Assembly (NCBI GenBank): GCA_902826945.1
Contig: CADEGS010000286.1
Span: 1 to 5,117 of the forward strand
DNA from: an uncultured bacterium
Lineage (GTDB): Bacteria; Planctomycetota; UBA1135; GCA-002686595
Direction: 5' to 3'
DNA: 5,117 nucleotides
The position numbers and the translations under genes are program-made. Each line of letters begins with the position of its first letter. Position 1 is the first letter of the stretch. Below the pieces are notes generated by a model, which saw nothing but the letters and a program-made list of their open reading frames with translations, was not told the origin of the DNA and did not search any database. Below are positions 1-5,117 of this stretch, piece by piece.

Positions 1-243
1 AACATCTACCTGACCTCGATCGCCAACCGCACGAACGAGGTCATGAAGGTGCTGACCGTGATGTCCACGATCTTCATCCCGCTCACGTTCCTGGTCGGGG
101 TGTGGGGCATGAACTTCGAGCACATGCCCGAGCTCCACCAGCGCTGGGCCTATCCGGCGGTGTGGGCGCTGATGCTGGCGGTCGCGGGCGTCTTGTTCGT
201 GTACTTCCGCCGCCGCGGCTGGATCGGGCGCGAGCCGGAGTGA
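1..243 (+). CDS. corA: CorA-family magnesium/cobalt transporter, C-terminal fragment
   Basis: The window opens inside this gene in frame 1, and 80 codons remain before the TGA at 241-243. The fragment begins NIYLTSIANRTNEV, the end of the long cytoplasmic stalk helix typical of CorA. The first membrane helix follows (about LTVMSTIFIPLTFLVGVW), then the GMN signature in WGMNFEHMPEL. That motif forms the periplasmic mouth of the pore and selects hydrated Mg2+ in characterised CorA proteins. The second membrane helix (about YPAVWALMLAVAGVLFVYF) ends in a basic RRRGW cytoplasmic tail, also typical. Known CorA proteins are homopentameric inner-membrane channels for Mg2+, sometimes Co2+ or Ni2+. 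The N-terminal metal-sensing domain lies outside the window, so ion preference and total length cannot be judged. The GMN loop and both helices are intact, so the visible part shows no damage. The family call is secure; the exact substrate is inferred. Confidence 0.95.
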   Translation, partial: NIYLTSIANRTNEVMKVLTVMSTIFIPLTFLVGVWGMNFEHMPELHQRWAYPAVWALMLAVAGVLFVYFRRRGWIGREPE

Positions 244-249
244 CCCCAT

Positions 250-264
250 CGTCGCGCTGCGACG
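250..264 (+). terminator. Short hairpin just after the corA stop codon
   Basis: CGTCGC (250-255) and GCGACG (259-264) form a perfect 6-bp stem around a 3-nt GCT loop, starting 6 nt after the corA stop. No T-rich run follows, so it is not a classical intrinsic terminator. It could slow polymerase or protect a 3' end. A 6-bp stem also arises easily by chance in DNA this GC-rich, so the functional call is weak. Confidence 0.3.
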
Positions 265-386
265 GAAGCACGTCCCTCGCGCCGACCGACGAGACGCGCA
301 GCTCGCCTCCGGATCCGCGCCCCGTTCGCCCCGCGTCTCGGATCGGTAAGAGCCCCGCGCGCCGGCCCTGGCCCCTGGCACGCCGC

Positions 387-399
387 TAGGATCGGGTGC
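387..399 (+). promoter_or_regulatory. TAGGAT box 7 nt upstream of the FG-GAP gene start
   Basis: TAGGAT at 387-392 matches the TANNNT form of a sigma-70 -10 element and ends 7 nt before the ATG at 400. That spacing would put the transcription start at or next to the start codon, as in leaderless transcripts. No convincing -35 hexamer lies at 16-18 bp spacing. The embedded AGGA (388-391), 8 nt before the ATG, could instead be a Shine-Dalgarno site. The two readings cannot be separated from sequence, but both support the ATG at 400. The rest of the 244-399 spacer holds only the hairpin near corA. Confidence 0.45.
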
Positions 400-2013
400 A
401 TGCCCTCCGCCGCCCTGCTGTGCGCGTCGCTCGTCCTCGCCTGCCTGCCGCAGGCCCCGTCCCGGCCGTCCGACGCGCTCGCGCTCGCGCGCGCCGGCGA
501 CCACGAGGGCGCCGTCCGGATCCTGCGCGAGGTCGTGCGCGCGAACGAGCAGGACGGCGCGTCCTGGGAGGCGCTCGGCGCGAGCCTGCACGCGCTCGGC
601 CGCTTCGAGGAGGCCGCCCTGGCGCACGAGCGCGCCGCGGCCTCGCCCGCGCTGGCGGCCAGGGCGGGCTACAACGTCTCCTGCTCGCTGGCGCGCCTGG
701 GCCGCACCGACGCGGCGCTGGCGCGCCTGCGGCAGGCGGTCGCGGCCGGCTTCGGCGACCGCGGCCTGCTCGCGACCGACGCCGACCTCGACCCGCTGCG
801 CGAGGACCCGCGCTTCGCGGCGCTCCTGCCGCCCTTGCTCGAGGGCAGCGAGGCGTTCGTCGAGCGCCCGCGCGTGCTGCACACGTTCGTGGGCCGCGGG
901 GCGAACGAGCAGTTCGGCTGGGTGGCGCGCGCCGTCGGCGACCTCGACGGCGACGGGGCGATCGACTTCGCCTCGACCGCGCCGAGCGCCGCCGGCGGCA
1001 ACGGGCGGGTGGACGTCTTCTCCAGCCGCAGCGGTCGGCTGCTCTTCTCCGCGGCGGGCGAGCCCGGCTGGGGGCTGGGCAACTCGGTCGCGGGCGGCCT
1101 CGACGTCGATCGCGACGGCACGCCCGACGTCGTCAGCGGCGCGCCGAGCGCCAGCCGGGCGCTCGTGCTCTCGGGCAAGGACGGCCGCGTGCTGCACACG
1201 CTGGCCGGCGCGCCGGGCGAGCAGTTCGGCCTCAAGGTGTGCCTGCTCGAGGACCTCGACGGCGACGCGAGCGCCGAGGTGGCCGTGACCGCGCGCAACG
1301 CCGGCGGCGGGCGCGGGCGCGTCGTCGTGTTCTCCGGCGCGAGCGGCGCGGAGCTGTTCCGGATCGACGGCGAGACGCAGGGCGAGCAGCTCGGCAGCGC
1401 GGTGGACGCGACGCTGGACGGCGGCCAGCACCTGCTGGCGGTCGGCGCGATGGGCGCCAAGCGCTGCGACGTGTTCCGCTGCGGCGCGCGCGGGGCGGAG
1501 AAGCTCTTCTCCATCCGCGGCGGCGCCGGCGCCGCGAACCTGGGCCAGTACTTCGTGACCTTCCTCGGCGACGTGGACGGGGACGGCACGTCCGACGTGT
1601 TCGCCTCCGACTGGATGGACTCGAGCGGGACGGGCCGCGTCTACGTGCACTCGGGACGCACAGGCGAGCGGCTGCTCGAGATCGCCGGCGAGCCGGGCGA
1701 GCAGTTCGGCACCTCGGCCTCCTCGTGCGGCGACGCCGACGGCGACGGGCACGCCGACCTGGTCGTGGGCGCCTGGCAGTCGGCGCTCGGCGCGCCCTCG
1801 GGCGGCCGCTGCGCGCTGCACTCGGGCAAGGACGGCTCGCTGCTCGCGATGTGGACCGGCCAGCAGGGCGGCGACACGCTCGGCTTCGACGCCGTCGGCC
1901 TGGGCGACGTGGACGGCGACGGCAGCCCCGATTTCCTGCTGAGCGCGGCCTGGAGCACGCTGGCGCAGGCCAAGCAGGGCCGCGTGTTCCTCGTCGCGCT
2001 GCCGGGACGGTAG
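400..2013 (+). CDS. Exported TPR / FG-GAP (VCBS-like) repeat protein, probable seven-bladed beta-propeller
   Basis: The 537-aa product starts with a hydrophobic leader (about residues 1-19). VLAC ending at Cys15 resembles a lipobox, so it may be a lipoprotein, though the leader lacks the usual early Lys/Arg. Residues about 24-118 form roughly three TPR-like helical pairs (for example WEALGASLHALGRFEEAAL). DADLDPLREDPRFAALL (127-143) follows, a common ending of such TPR blocks. Residues about 168-537 hold seven repeats of about 50-57 aa of the type GEQFG...DxDGDGxxD...GRVxVxSGxxGxxL. Calcium-loop motifs lie at 181-189, 235-243, 285-293, 391-399, 445-453 and 503-511. The fourth blade (about 325-374) has lost its loop. 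Seven FG-GAP blades suggest a closed integrin-like propeller outside the cytoplasm. Ligand and function are unknown; adhesion or surface scaffolding is only inference. The gene stands alone, converging on the kinase with 10 bp between stop codons. Confidence 0.9.
   Translation: MPSAALLCASLVLACLPQAPSRPSDALALARAGDHEGAVRILREVVRANEQDGASWEALGASLHALGRFEEAALAHERAAASPALAARAGYNVSCSLARLGRTDAALARLRQAVAAGFGDRGLLATDADLDPLREDPRFAALLPPLLEGSEAFVERPRVLHTFVGRGANEQFGWVARAVGDLDGDGAIDFASTAPSAAGGNGRVDVFSSRSGRLLFSAAGEPGWGLGNSVAGGLDVDRDGTPDVVSGAPSASRALVLSGKDGRVLHTLAGAPGEQFGLKVCLLEDLDGDASAEVAVTARNAGGGRGRVVVFSGASGAELFRIDGETQGEQLGSAVDATLDGGQHLLAVGAMGAKRCDVFRCGARGAEKLFSIRGGAGAANLGQYFVTFLGDVDGDGTSDVFASDWMDSSGTGRVYVHSGRTGERLLEIAGEPGEQFGTSASSCGDADGDGHADLVVGAWQSALGAPSGGRCALHSGKDGSLLAMWTGQQGGDTLGFDAVGLGDVDGDGSPDFLLSAAWSTLAQAKQGRVFLVALPGR
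1204..1230 (+). repeat. 27-bp direct repeat shared by propeller blades 3 and 6 (copy 1)
   Basis: These 27 bases recur at 1684-1710 with a single mismatch (C at 1211, A at 1691). The two copies are 480 bp apart, exactly 160 codons, and both encode the AG-x-PGEQFG joint between blades. A second exact repeat, CTCGGGCAAGGACGGC, occurs in frame at 1170-1185 and 1821-1836 (SGKDG). These look like remnants of in-frame blade duplication or gene conversion within the FG-GAP gene. Confidence 0.7.
1684..1710 (+). repeat. 27-bp direct repeat shared by propeller blades 3 and 6 (copy 2)
   Basis: This is the partner of 1204-1230, at the boundary between blades 5 and 6. It includes the 19 identical bases GCCGGGCGAGCAGTTCGGC (1692-1710). 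Looser versions of the GEQ-F/L-G coding stretch also precede blades 1 and 4. Confidence 0.7.
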
Positions 2014-2023
2014 CGGCGCGCCC

Positions 2024-4210
2024 TCAGCCGGCGGCGTCGCGCGCGCCGCGCGCGCCGGCGGGCGGCGCGCGACGCGGGCGCGGCGCGCGCGCCGGCAGCG
2101 GCCCGAGGATGCCGAGCAGGTGCCCGTCGAGCTCGGCGCGCGTGAAGGGCTTGCGCAGGAGGGGCGCGCCGCCGGGCAGGGCGGCGTGGCCGCTCATCAG
2201 GACGACCGGCAGGCCGGGGTGCAGCGCGCGCGCGCGCTCGGCCAGCTCGATCCCGCCCATGCGCGGCATGGCGACGTCGGCCAGCACGAAGGCCGGGCGC
2301 TCGGGACCGCTCGCGAGCAGGTCGAGCGCGGCCACGCCGTCGGAGGCCTCGAGCACGTCGAAGCCGCTCTGCTGCAGGAAGCCGCACAGGACCGAGCGCA
2401 CGGCGCGCTCGTCCTCGACGACGAGCACGCGGCCGCCGCCGGCCGGCCGCGGCGGCGCGTCGGGCGCGGCGGCGTCCTCGGCGGGCCGCTCGACCGCGGG
2501 CAGGAACAGCCGGAAGGTCGAGCCGCGGCCGGGCGCGCTCTCGACCTCGATGCGCCCGCCCAGGCCGCTGACGAAGGACTGCACGAGCATCAGCCCGAGC
2601 CCGGTGCCGGCGCCGTCGGGCTTGGTCGTGAAGAAGGCCTCGAAGATGCGCTCGCGCGTGGCGGCGTCCATGCCGACGCCGTCGTCCTTCATCTCGAGCA
2701 CCGCCCAGCGCACGCCGTCGGCGTCGAGCCGGCGCGTCGTGAGCGCGATCGTGCCGCCGGAGGGCAGCGCGTCGCGCGCGTTCACGCCGAGGTTGAGCAG
2801 CACGAGCTCGAGCTGGGCGCGCTCGGCCCGGACCGCGCCCGCGCGCGGGTCGAGGTGCGCCTCGAAGCGGATCGACTCGCCGACGACGCGGCGCAGCATC
2901 TCGATCGTGCGCGCCACGGTCGCGTTCACGTCGAACGGCTCGGCCGGGCCCTGCTCCTGGCGCGCGAGCGACAGCAGGCGCTCGGTCAGCGTCCGCGCGC
3001 GCTCGGCGGCGAGCGCGATCTCCTGCGCGGAGGCGCGCAGCGTCGAGCGCGGCTCGACGCCGTCCACGAGATCCTCGGCGCAGGTCACGATCACCTGCAG
3101 CTGGTTGTTGAACTCGTGCGCCACGCCGCTGACGAGCTGGCCGAGCGCCTCCAGGCGCTGGCCGCTCTGCACGCGCCCGCCGATCTCCTCGCGCTCGCTC
3201 GCGAGACGCGCGTTCTCCGCCAGCAAGAGGCGCTGCGCGGCGACCGCCATGCCGAGCAGCACCAGGATCGCCGTCAGCGCCACGACCTGGCACGGCAGGC
3301 CCATCGCCGGCAGGGCGCCCGGCGCGAGGCGCACGAGCAGGTGCACGCAGGCGATCAGGATGGCGTTCGCGAGGAGCGGCCCGCCCCACAGCGCGCGGAA
3401 GAGCTCCTCCTCGCGCTCCGCGGGGTGCGCGCGGGCGCCGCTCAGCGAGCGCGCGCGCGCGCCGATCGCGAACAGGCAGGGCGTGACGAACCACAGCGTC
3501 TCGATCATGCGGTCGGGCACGGGGTTCACGACCGAGCCGCGCCGCTCGAGGAACATCGACCCGTCGAGGATCAGCCAGCCCAAGACGCCGGCGAAGAGCC
3601 AGGAATAGCTCGCGCGCCAGCGCGCGTCGGCGACCTGCAGCGCCAGGCTCGCCAGCCGCACGACCAGGTACAGGTCGAGCACGACGTAGAGCGAGAGCGA
3701 GGGGTCCCAGCGCAGGTAGAGCGCCGGCTCGATCGCCACCGCCACGCCGATGAAGTAGGCGAAGAGCGCCGCGACGAGCACCAGCCCGCCCGCCATCGAG
3801 AGCCGGCGCAGGCGGCGCTCGAGCGCGCTCTGGCGCGCGGCGTGCGGGCGCAGCTCGAGCGCCAGGATCACGAGCGCGTAGAGGGCGCCGTAGCCGAGGT
3901 CGCCGGCCAGGCTGAGGCGCAGGTCGGACTGCCAGCGGCCGTCGATCGAGACCTCGAGCGCGTGCACGCCGAGCCAGCAGCCGAGCCCGGCCGTGATCAG
4001 CGTCCAGAAGCGGCGCTCGAGCGGCTCGCGCTCCCACAGCCGCCACAGGCAGACCGCGATCGAGAGCACGAGCGTGGTCGCCTGCAGGGCGTACGAGACG
4101 CTCGGGTCGTCGCGCAGCGGCGCGAAGGGCGAGTAGAAGGGCGCCCAGAGCAGGAGGACGACGAGCAGCACCGCGTGCGCGATGCGGTCGCGGACGAGCG
4201 CCCCCCACAT
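2024..4210 (-). CDS. Membrane-bound hybrid sensor histidine kinase with C-terminal receiver domain
   Basis: The 728-aa product senses an unknown signal, autophosphorylates on His and passes phosphate to Asp. Residues 1-325 carry about ten hydrophobic helices (near 11-30, 39-58, 68-88, 98-119, 138-160, 171-192, 201-221, 236-251, 275-296, 304-325). I do not recognise them as a named sensor family. A likely coiled-coil linker (326-353) leads to HisKA with H-box SGVAHEFNNQL, phospho-acceptor His365. The HEFNN form is typical of HPK4-type kinases. HATPase_c is complete: N box LNLGVNARDA (Asn473, Asn477), G1 DDGVGM (509-514), F box FEAFFTTK, G2 GAGTGLGL (533-540). The receiver (about 593-702) has acidic Glu599/Asp600, phospho-acceptor Asp645, Ser673 and Lys687. 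No HPt or DNA-binding domain follows, so the receiver either needs an external partner or regulates the kinase itself. The tail (703-728) is Arg/Pro/Ala-rich. The gene diverges from the Rieske gene and converges on the FG-GAP gene. The ATG at 4210 is favoured by the promoter-like sites and by starting just before the first helix. Confidence 0.95.
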   Translation of the reverse strand: MWGALVRDRIAHAVLLVVLLLWAPFYSPFAPLRDDPSVSYALQATTLVLSIAVCLWRLWEREPLERRFWTLITAGLGCWLGVHALEVSIDGRWQSDLRLSLAGDLGYGALYALVILALELRPHAARQSALERRLRRLSMAGGLVLVAALFAYFIGVAVAIEPALYLRWDPSLSLYVVLDLYLVVRLASLALQVADARWRASYSWLFAGVLGWLILDGSMFLERRGSVVNPVPDRMIETLWFVTPCLFAIGARARSLSGARAHPAEREEELFRALWGGPLLANAILIACVHLLVRLAPGALPAMGLPCQVVALTAILVLLGMAVAAQRLLLAENARLASEREEIGGRVQSGQRLEALGQLVSGVAHEFNNQLQVIVTCAEDLVDGVEPRSTLRASAQEIALAAERARTLTERLLSLARQEQGPAEPFDVNATVARTIEMLRRVVGESIRFEAHLDPRAGAVRAERAQLELVLLNLGVNARDALPSGGTIALTTRRLDADGVRWAVLEMKDDGVGMDAATRERIFEAFFTTKPDGAGTGLGLMLVQSFVSGLGGRIEVESAPGRGSTFRLFLPAVERPAEDAAAPDAPPRPAGGGRVLVVEDERAVRSVLCGFLQQSGFDVLEASDGVAALDLLASGPERPAFVLADVAMPRMGGIELAERARALHPGLPVVLMSGHAALPGGAPLLRKPFTRAELDGHLLGILGPLPARAPRPRRAPPAGARGARDAAG
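2034..2075. other. Strong GC hairpin at the convergent gene junction
   Basis: GCGTCGCGCG (2034-2043) pairs perfectly with CGCGCGACGC (2066-2075), a 10-bp stem that includes one T-A pair. After a 2-nt bulge (2044-2045), 4 more base pairs form (2046-2049 with 2062-2065), leaving a 12-nt loop. It starts 21 nt after the FG-GAP stop codon and lies inside the last codons of the kinase (residues about 712-726). Since the genes converge with 10 bp between stops, it may limit read-through of the plus-strand transcript. There is no T tract, so this is not a standard intrinsic terminator. Confidence 0.4.
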
Positions 4211-4218
4211 GATCGTGC

Positions 4219-4247
4219 AGCCTAGCTTTCCGCGCGGCGCTCCCCAA
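4219..4247 (-). promoter_or_regulatory. Candidate sigma-70 promoter of the histidine kinase gene
   Basis: Read on the minus strand, TTGGGG (4247-4242) is a partial -35 match (TTG of TTGACA). It stands 17 bp before TAGGCT (4224-4219), a TANNNT -10. The -10 ends 8 nt before the kinase ATG, so the transcript would be leaderless or have only a one- or two-base leader. AGG inside the box (4223-4221), 10 nt from the ATG, is the only Shine-Dalgarno-like alternative and is weak. Confidence 0.5.
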
Positions 4248-4254
4248 AGGCGGA

Positions 4255-4284
4255 GCGGCGCCTGTGAGCGGGTCGTGGCGCCGC
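4255..4284. repeat. 8-bp inverted repeat upstream of the kinase promoter
   Basis: GCGGCGCC (4255-4262) and GGCGCCGC (4277-4284) are perfect inverted copies around a 14-nt spacer. The near arm begins 8 bp upstream of the candidate kinase -35 box. The position suits an operator, but the arms are pure G/C, and such dyads are expected by chance at this base composition. Confidence 0.25.
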
Positions 4285-4370
4285 GGCCGAGGCGCGACGC
4301 CGGAGCGGGGCCCGGAGGATCGCTCGCCGGCGCGCCCGCGCGCGCCCCGACGGGCAGCGCCCGGCGCGCC

Positions 4371-4399
4371 GCCGGAAGGCGGGGCCGCGCTCTTCCGGC
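4371..4399. repeat. 8-bp inverted repeat upstream of the Rieske gene promoter
   Basis: GCCGGAAG (4371-4378) and CTTCCGGC (4392-4399) are perfect inverted copies around a 13-nt spacer. The pair ends 6 bp before the candidate -35 of the Rieske gene. The arms contain A/T bases, which makes them slightly less likely to be a compositional accident than the other dyad. An operator for a dimeric regulator is possible but unproven. Confidence 0.35.
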
Positions 4400-4405
4400 C
4401 TCGCG

Positions 4406-4434
4406 CTGGCGCCCCGCGCCGCGCCTGCTTCAAT
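4406..4434 (+). promoter_or_regulatory. Candidate promoter of the Rieske oxygenase gene
   Basis: CTGGCG (4406-4411, half matching TTGACA) lies 17 bp before TTCAAT (4429-4434, four of six matching TATAAT). TTCAAT ends 7 nt before the ATG at 4442, matching the spacing at the FG-GAP gene. No Shine-Dalgarno motif is present; the GGGG directly before the ATG is too close. The in-frame ATG at 4433 overlaps this -10, which favours the 4442 start. Confidence 0.4.
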
Positions 4435-4441
4435 GCCGGGG

Positions 4442-5117
4442 ATGGATGCCGCCGCCGCCCGGCGCGAGATCGAGCGCTTCGACGCCGCGCTGCCCCTGGA
4501 CCGGGCCGCGACGCCGCCCAAGTCGTGGTACGTCGAGCCGGGCGTGCACGAGCTCGAGCGCCGCGCGCTCTTCCCGCGCCACTGGCAGTACGCCTGCCCG
4601 CTCGACCGCGTGCGGGACCCCGGCGCGCACGCGCGCGTCGACTTCCTCGGCCAGAGCTGGCTCGTCGTGCGCGACGCGGCAGGGACGCTGCGCGCGTTCC
4701 ACAACGTGTGCCGCCACCACGCGGCCGAGCTCGTGGCCGGGGACGGCTGCGCGGAGGAGCTCGTCTGCCCCTACCACGGCTGGACCTACGCGCTCGACGG
4801 CGCGCTGAAGCGCGCGCCGCGCATGGGCGCGATGAGGGACTTCGCGCGCGCGGACTTCGGGCTGCGCGAGCTCCCGCTCGAGGTCTGGGGGCCGCTGGTC
4901 TTCGTGCACCCCGGCCGCCCGACGTGGACGCTGGCGGACGAGCTCGCCGGCCTGGAGGGGCGCCTGCGCGCGTTCGGCGGCATGGACGAGCTCTGCTGGG
5001 TCGCGCGGCGCACCTACCCGATGCGCTGCAACTGGAAGGTGTTCGTCGACAACTACCTCGACGGCGGCTACCACGTGCCGCACCTGCACCACGGCCTGGC
5101 CTCGCAGCTCGACGTCG
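4442..5117 (+). CDS. Rieske non-heme iron oxygenase alpha subunit, choline-monooxygenase-like, N-terminal part
   Basis: The frame is open to the window end: 225 complete codons of a protein that is usually about 350-450 aa. The Rieske [2Fe-2S] domain (about 45-150) has the complete C-x-H-x16-C-x2-H ligand set: Cys90, His92, Cys109, His112, in NVCRHH and CPYHGW. The catalytic domain opens with NWKVFVDNYLDGGYHVPHLH (197-216). There His211 and His216 fit the two mononuclear-iron histidines; the third, acidic ligand would lie beyond the window. Such enzymes use O2 and electrons from a reductase to hydroxylate aromatic rings or oxidise or demethylate amines. From memory, the NYLDGGYHVP stretch closely resembles plant choline monooxygenase, pointing to a quaternary-amine type substrate more than an aromatic ring, but substrate is inference. 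No reductase or ferredoxin gene is visible. The start could also be the in-frame ATG at 4433 (adding MPG); 4442 is preferred because TTCAAT sits 7 nt before it. The gene diverges from the kinase across 231 bp. Confidence 0.9.
   Translation, partial: MDAAAARREIERFDAALPLDRAATPPKSWYVEPGVHELERRALFPRHWQYACPLDRVRDPGAHARVDFLGQSWLVVRDAAGTLRAFHNVCRHHAAELVAGDGCAEELVCPYHGWTYALDGALKRAPRMGAMRDFARADFGLRELPLEVWGPLVFVHPGRPTWTLADELAGLEGRLRAFGGMDELCWVARRTYPMRCNWKVFVDNYLDGGYHVPHLHHGLASQLDV

Noticed and set aside
244..399. Possible small gene or RNA in the corA/FG-GAP spacer.
   Set aside because: No tRNA-like fold, no convincing short coding frame and no extended structure beyond the 6-bp hairpin.
669..1589. 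A 306-codon minus-strand frame inside the FG-GAP gene.
   Set aside because: Ser/Pro/Arg-rich repeats in it are simply the reverse reading of the blade repeats; no start context or domain supports it.
3449..3462. Run of alternating GC dinucleotides that could adopt Z-DNA.
   Set aside because: It is only 14 bp, lies inside kinase coding sequence (Ala-Arg codons) and is expected at this composition.
396..3608. A 1070-codon open frame on the plus strand spanning the FG-GAP gene and much of the kinase gene.
   Set aside because: It is out of frame with the FG-GAP protein and antisense to the kinase. Its product is Arg/Ala/Pro/Ser-rich with no domain motif, whereas both overlapped genes have complete family motifs. 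Lack of stop codons is due to extreme GC.
2120..4225. A 701-codon plus-strand open frame antisense to the kinase.
   Set aside because: It is a mirror of the kinase codons, rich in Arg, Glu, His and Gln, with no motif; considered a GC shadow.
1641..4433. A 930-codon open frame on the minus strand covering the kinase region in another frame.
   Set aside because: The translation is low-complexity Arg/Ala/Gly-rich with no recognisable domain, and the true kinase frame with all H, N, G1, F and G2 boxes lies on the same strand.
4222..5092. Minus-strand frames (for example 4222-4704, 4430-5092 and 4786-5013) opposite the Rieske gene.
   Set aside because: They oppose a frame with complete Rieske and iron-site motifs and show no domain of their own.

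Overview
This is a very GC-rich bacterial window with no RNA gene, mobile element or CRISPR array. GC is high throughout and third codon positions are almost all G or C. The long open frames on every strand are therefore mostly shadows. The genes below were chosen on protein motifs. The FG-GAP/TPR protein style and weak Shine-Dalgarno sites would fit Planctomycetota, or another high-GC lineage such as Myxococcota. This is an impression from composition and gene style, not a firm assignment.

Layout. (1) 1-243, plus strand: the C-terminal end of a CorA-family divalent metal transporter, cut by the window start, followed by a small hairpin. (2) 244-399: a 156 bp spacer ending in a TAGGAT box 7 nt before the next start codon. 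(3) 400-2013, plus strand: an exported protein with N-terminal TPR-like helices and seven FG-GAP/VCBS-type blades, probably a calcium-binding beta-propeller. (4) 2024-4210, minus strand: a membrane-bound hybrid histidine kinase with about ten membrane helices, HisKA, HATPase_c and a C-terminal receiver. It converges on gene 3 with only 10 bp between stop codons, and a strong GC hairpin lies at the junction. (5) 4211-4441: a 231 bp divergent promoter region with one promoter-like pair facing each way and two 8-bp dyads. (6) 4442 to the window end, plus strand: the N-terminal part of a Rieske-type oxygenase alpha subunit resembling choline monooxygenase. It is open at the right edge.

How they work together. 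Only the kinase/Rieske pair has an arrangement (divergent, shared intergenic region) suggesting a possible regulatory link, and no DNA-binding response regulator is visible here. The CorA and FG-GAP genes look like independent neighbours. I see no clear new multi-gene system. The points most worth a second look are the repeated -10-like box 7-8 nt before three start codons, the unusual active-site motif of the Rieske protein, and the unclassified membrane sensor of the kinase.
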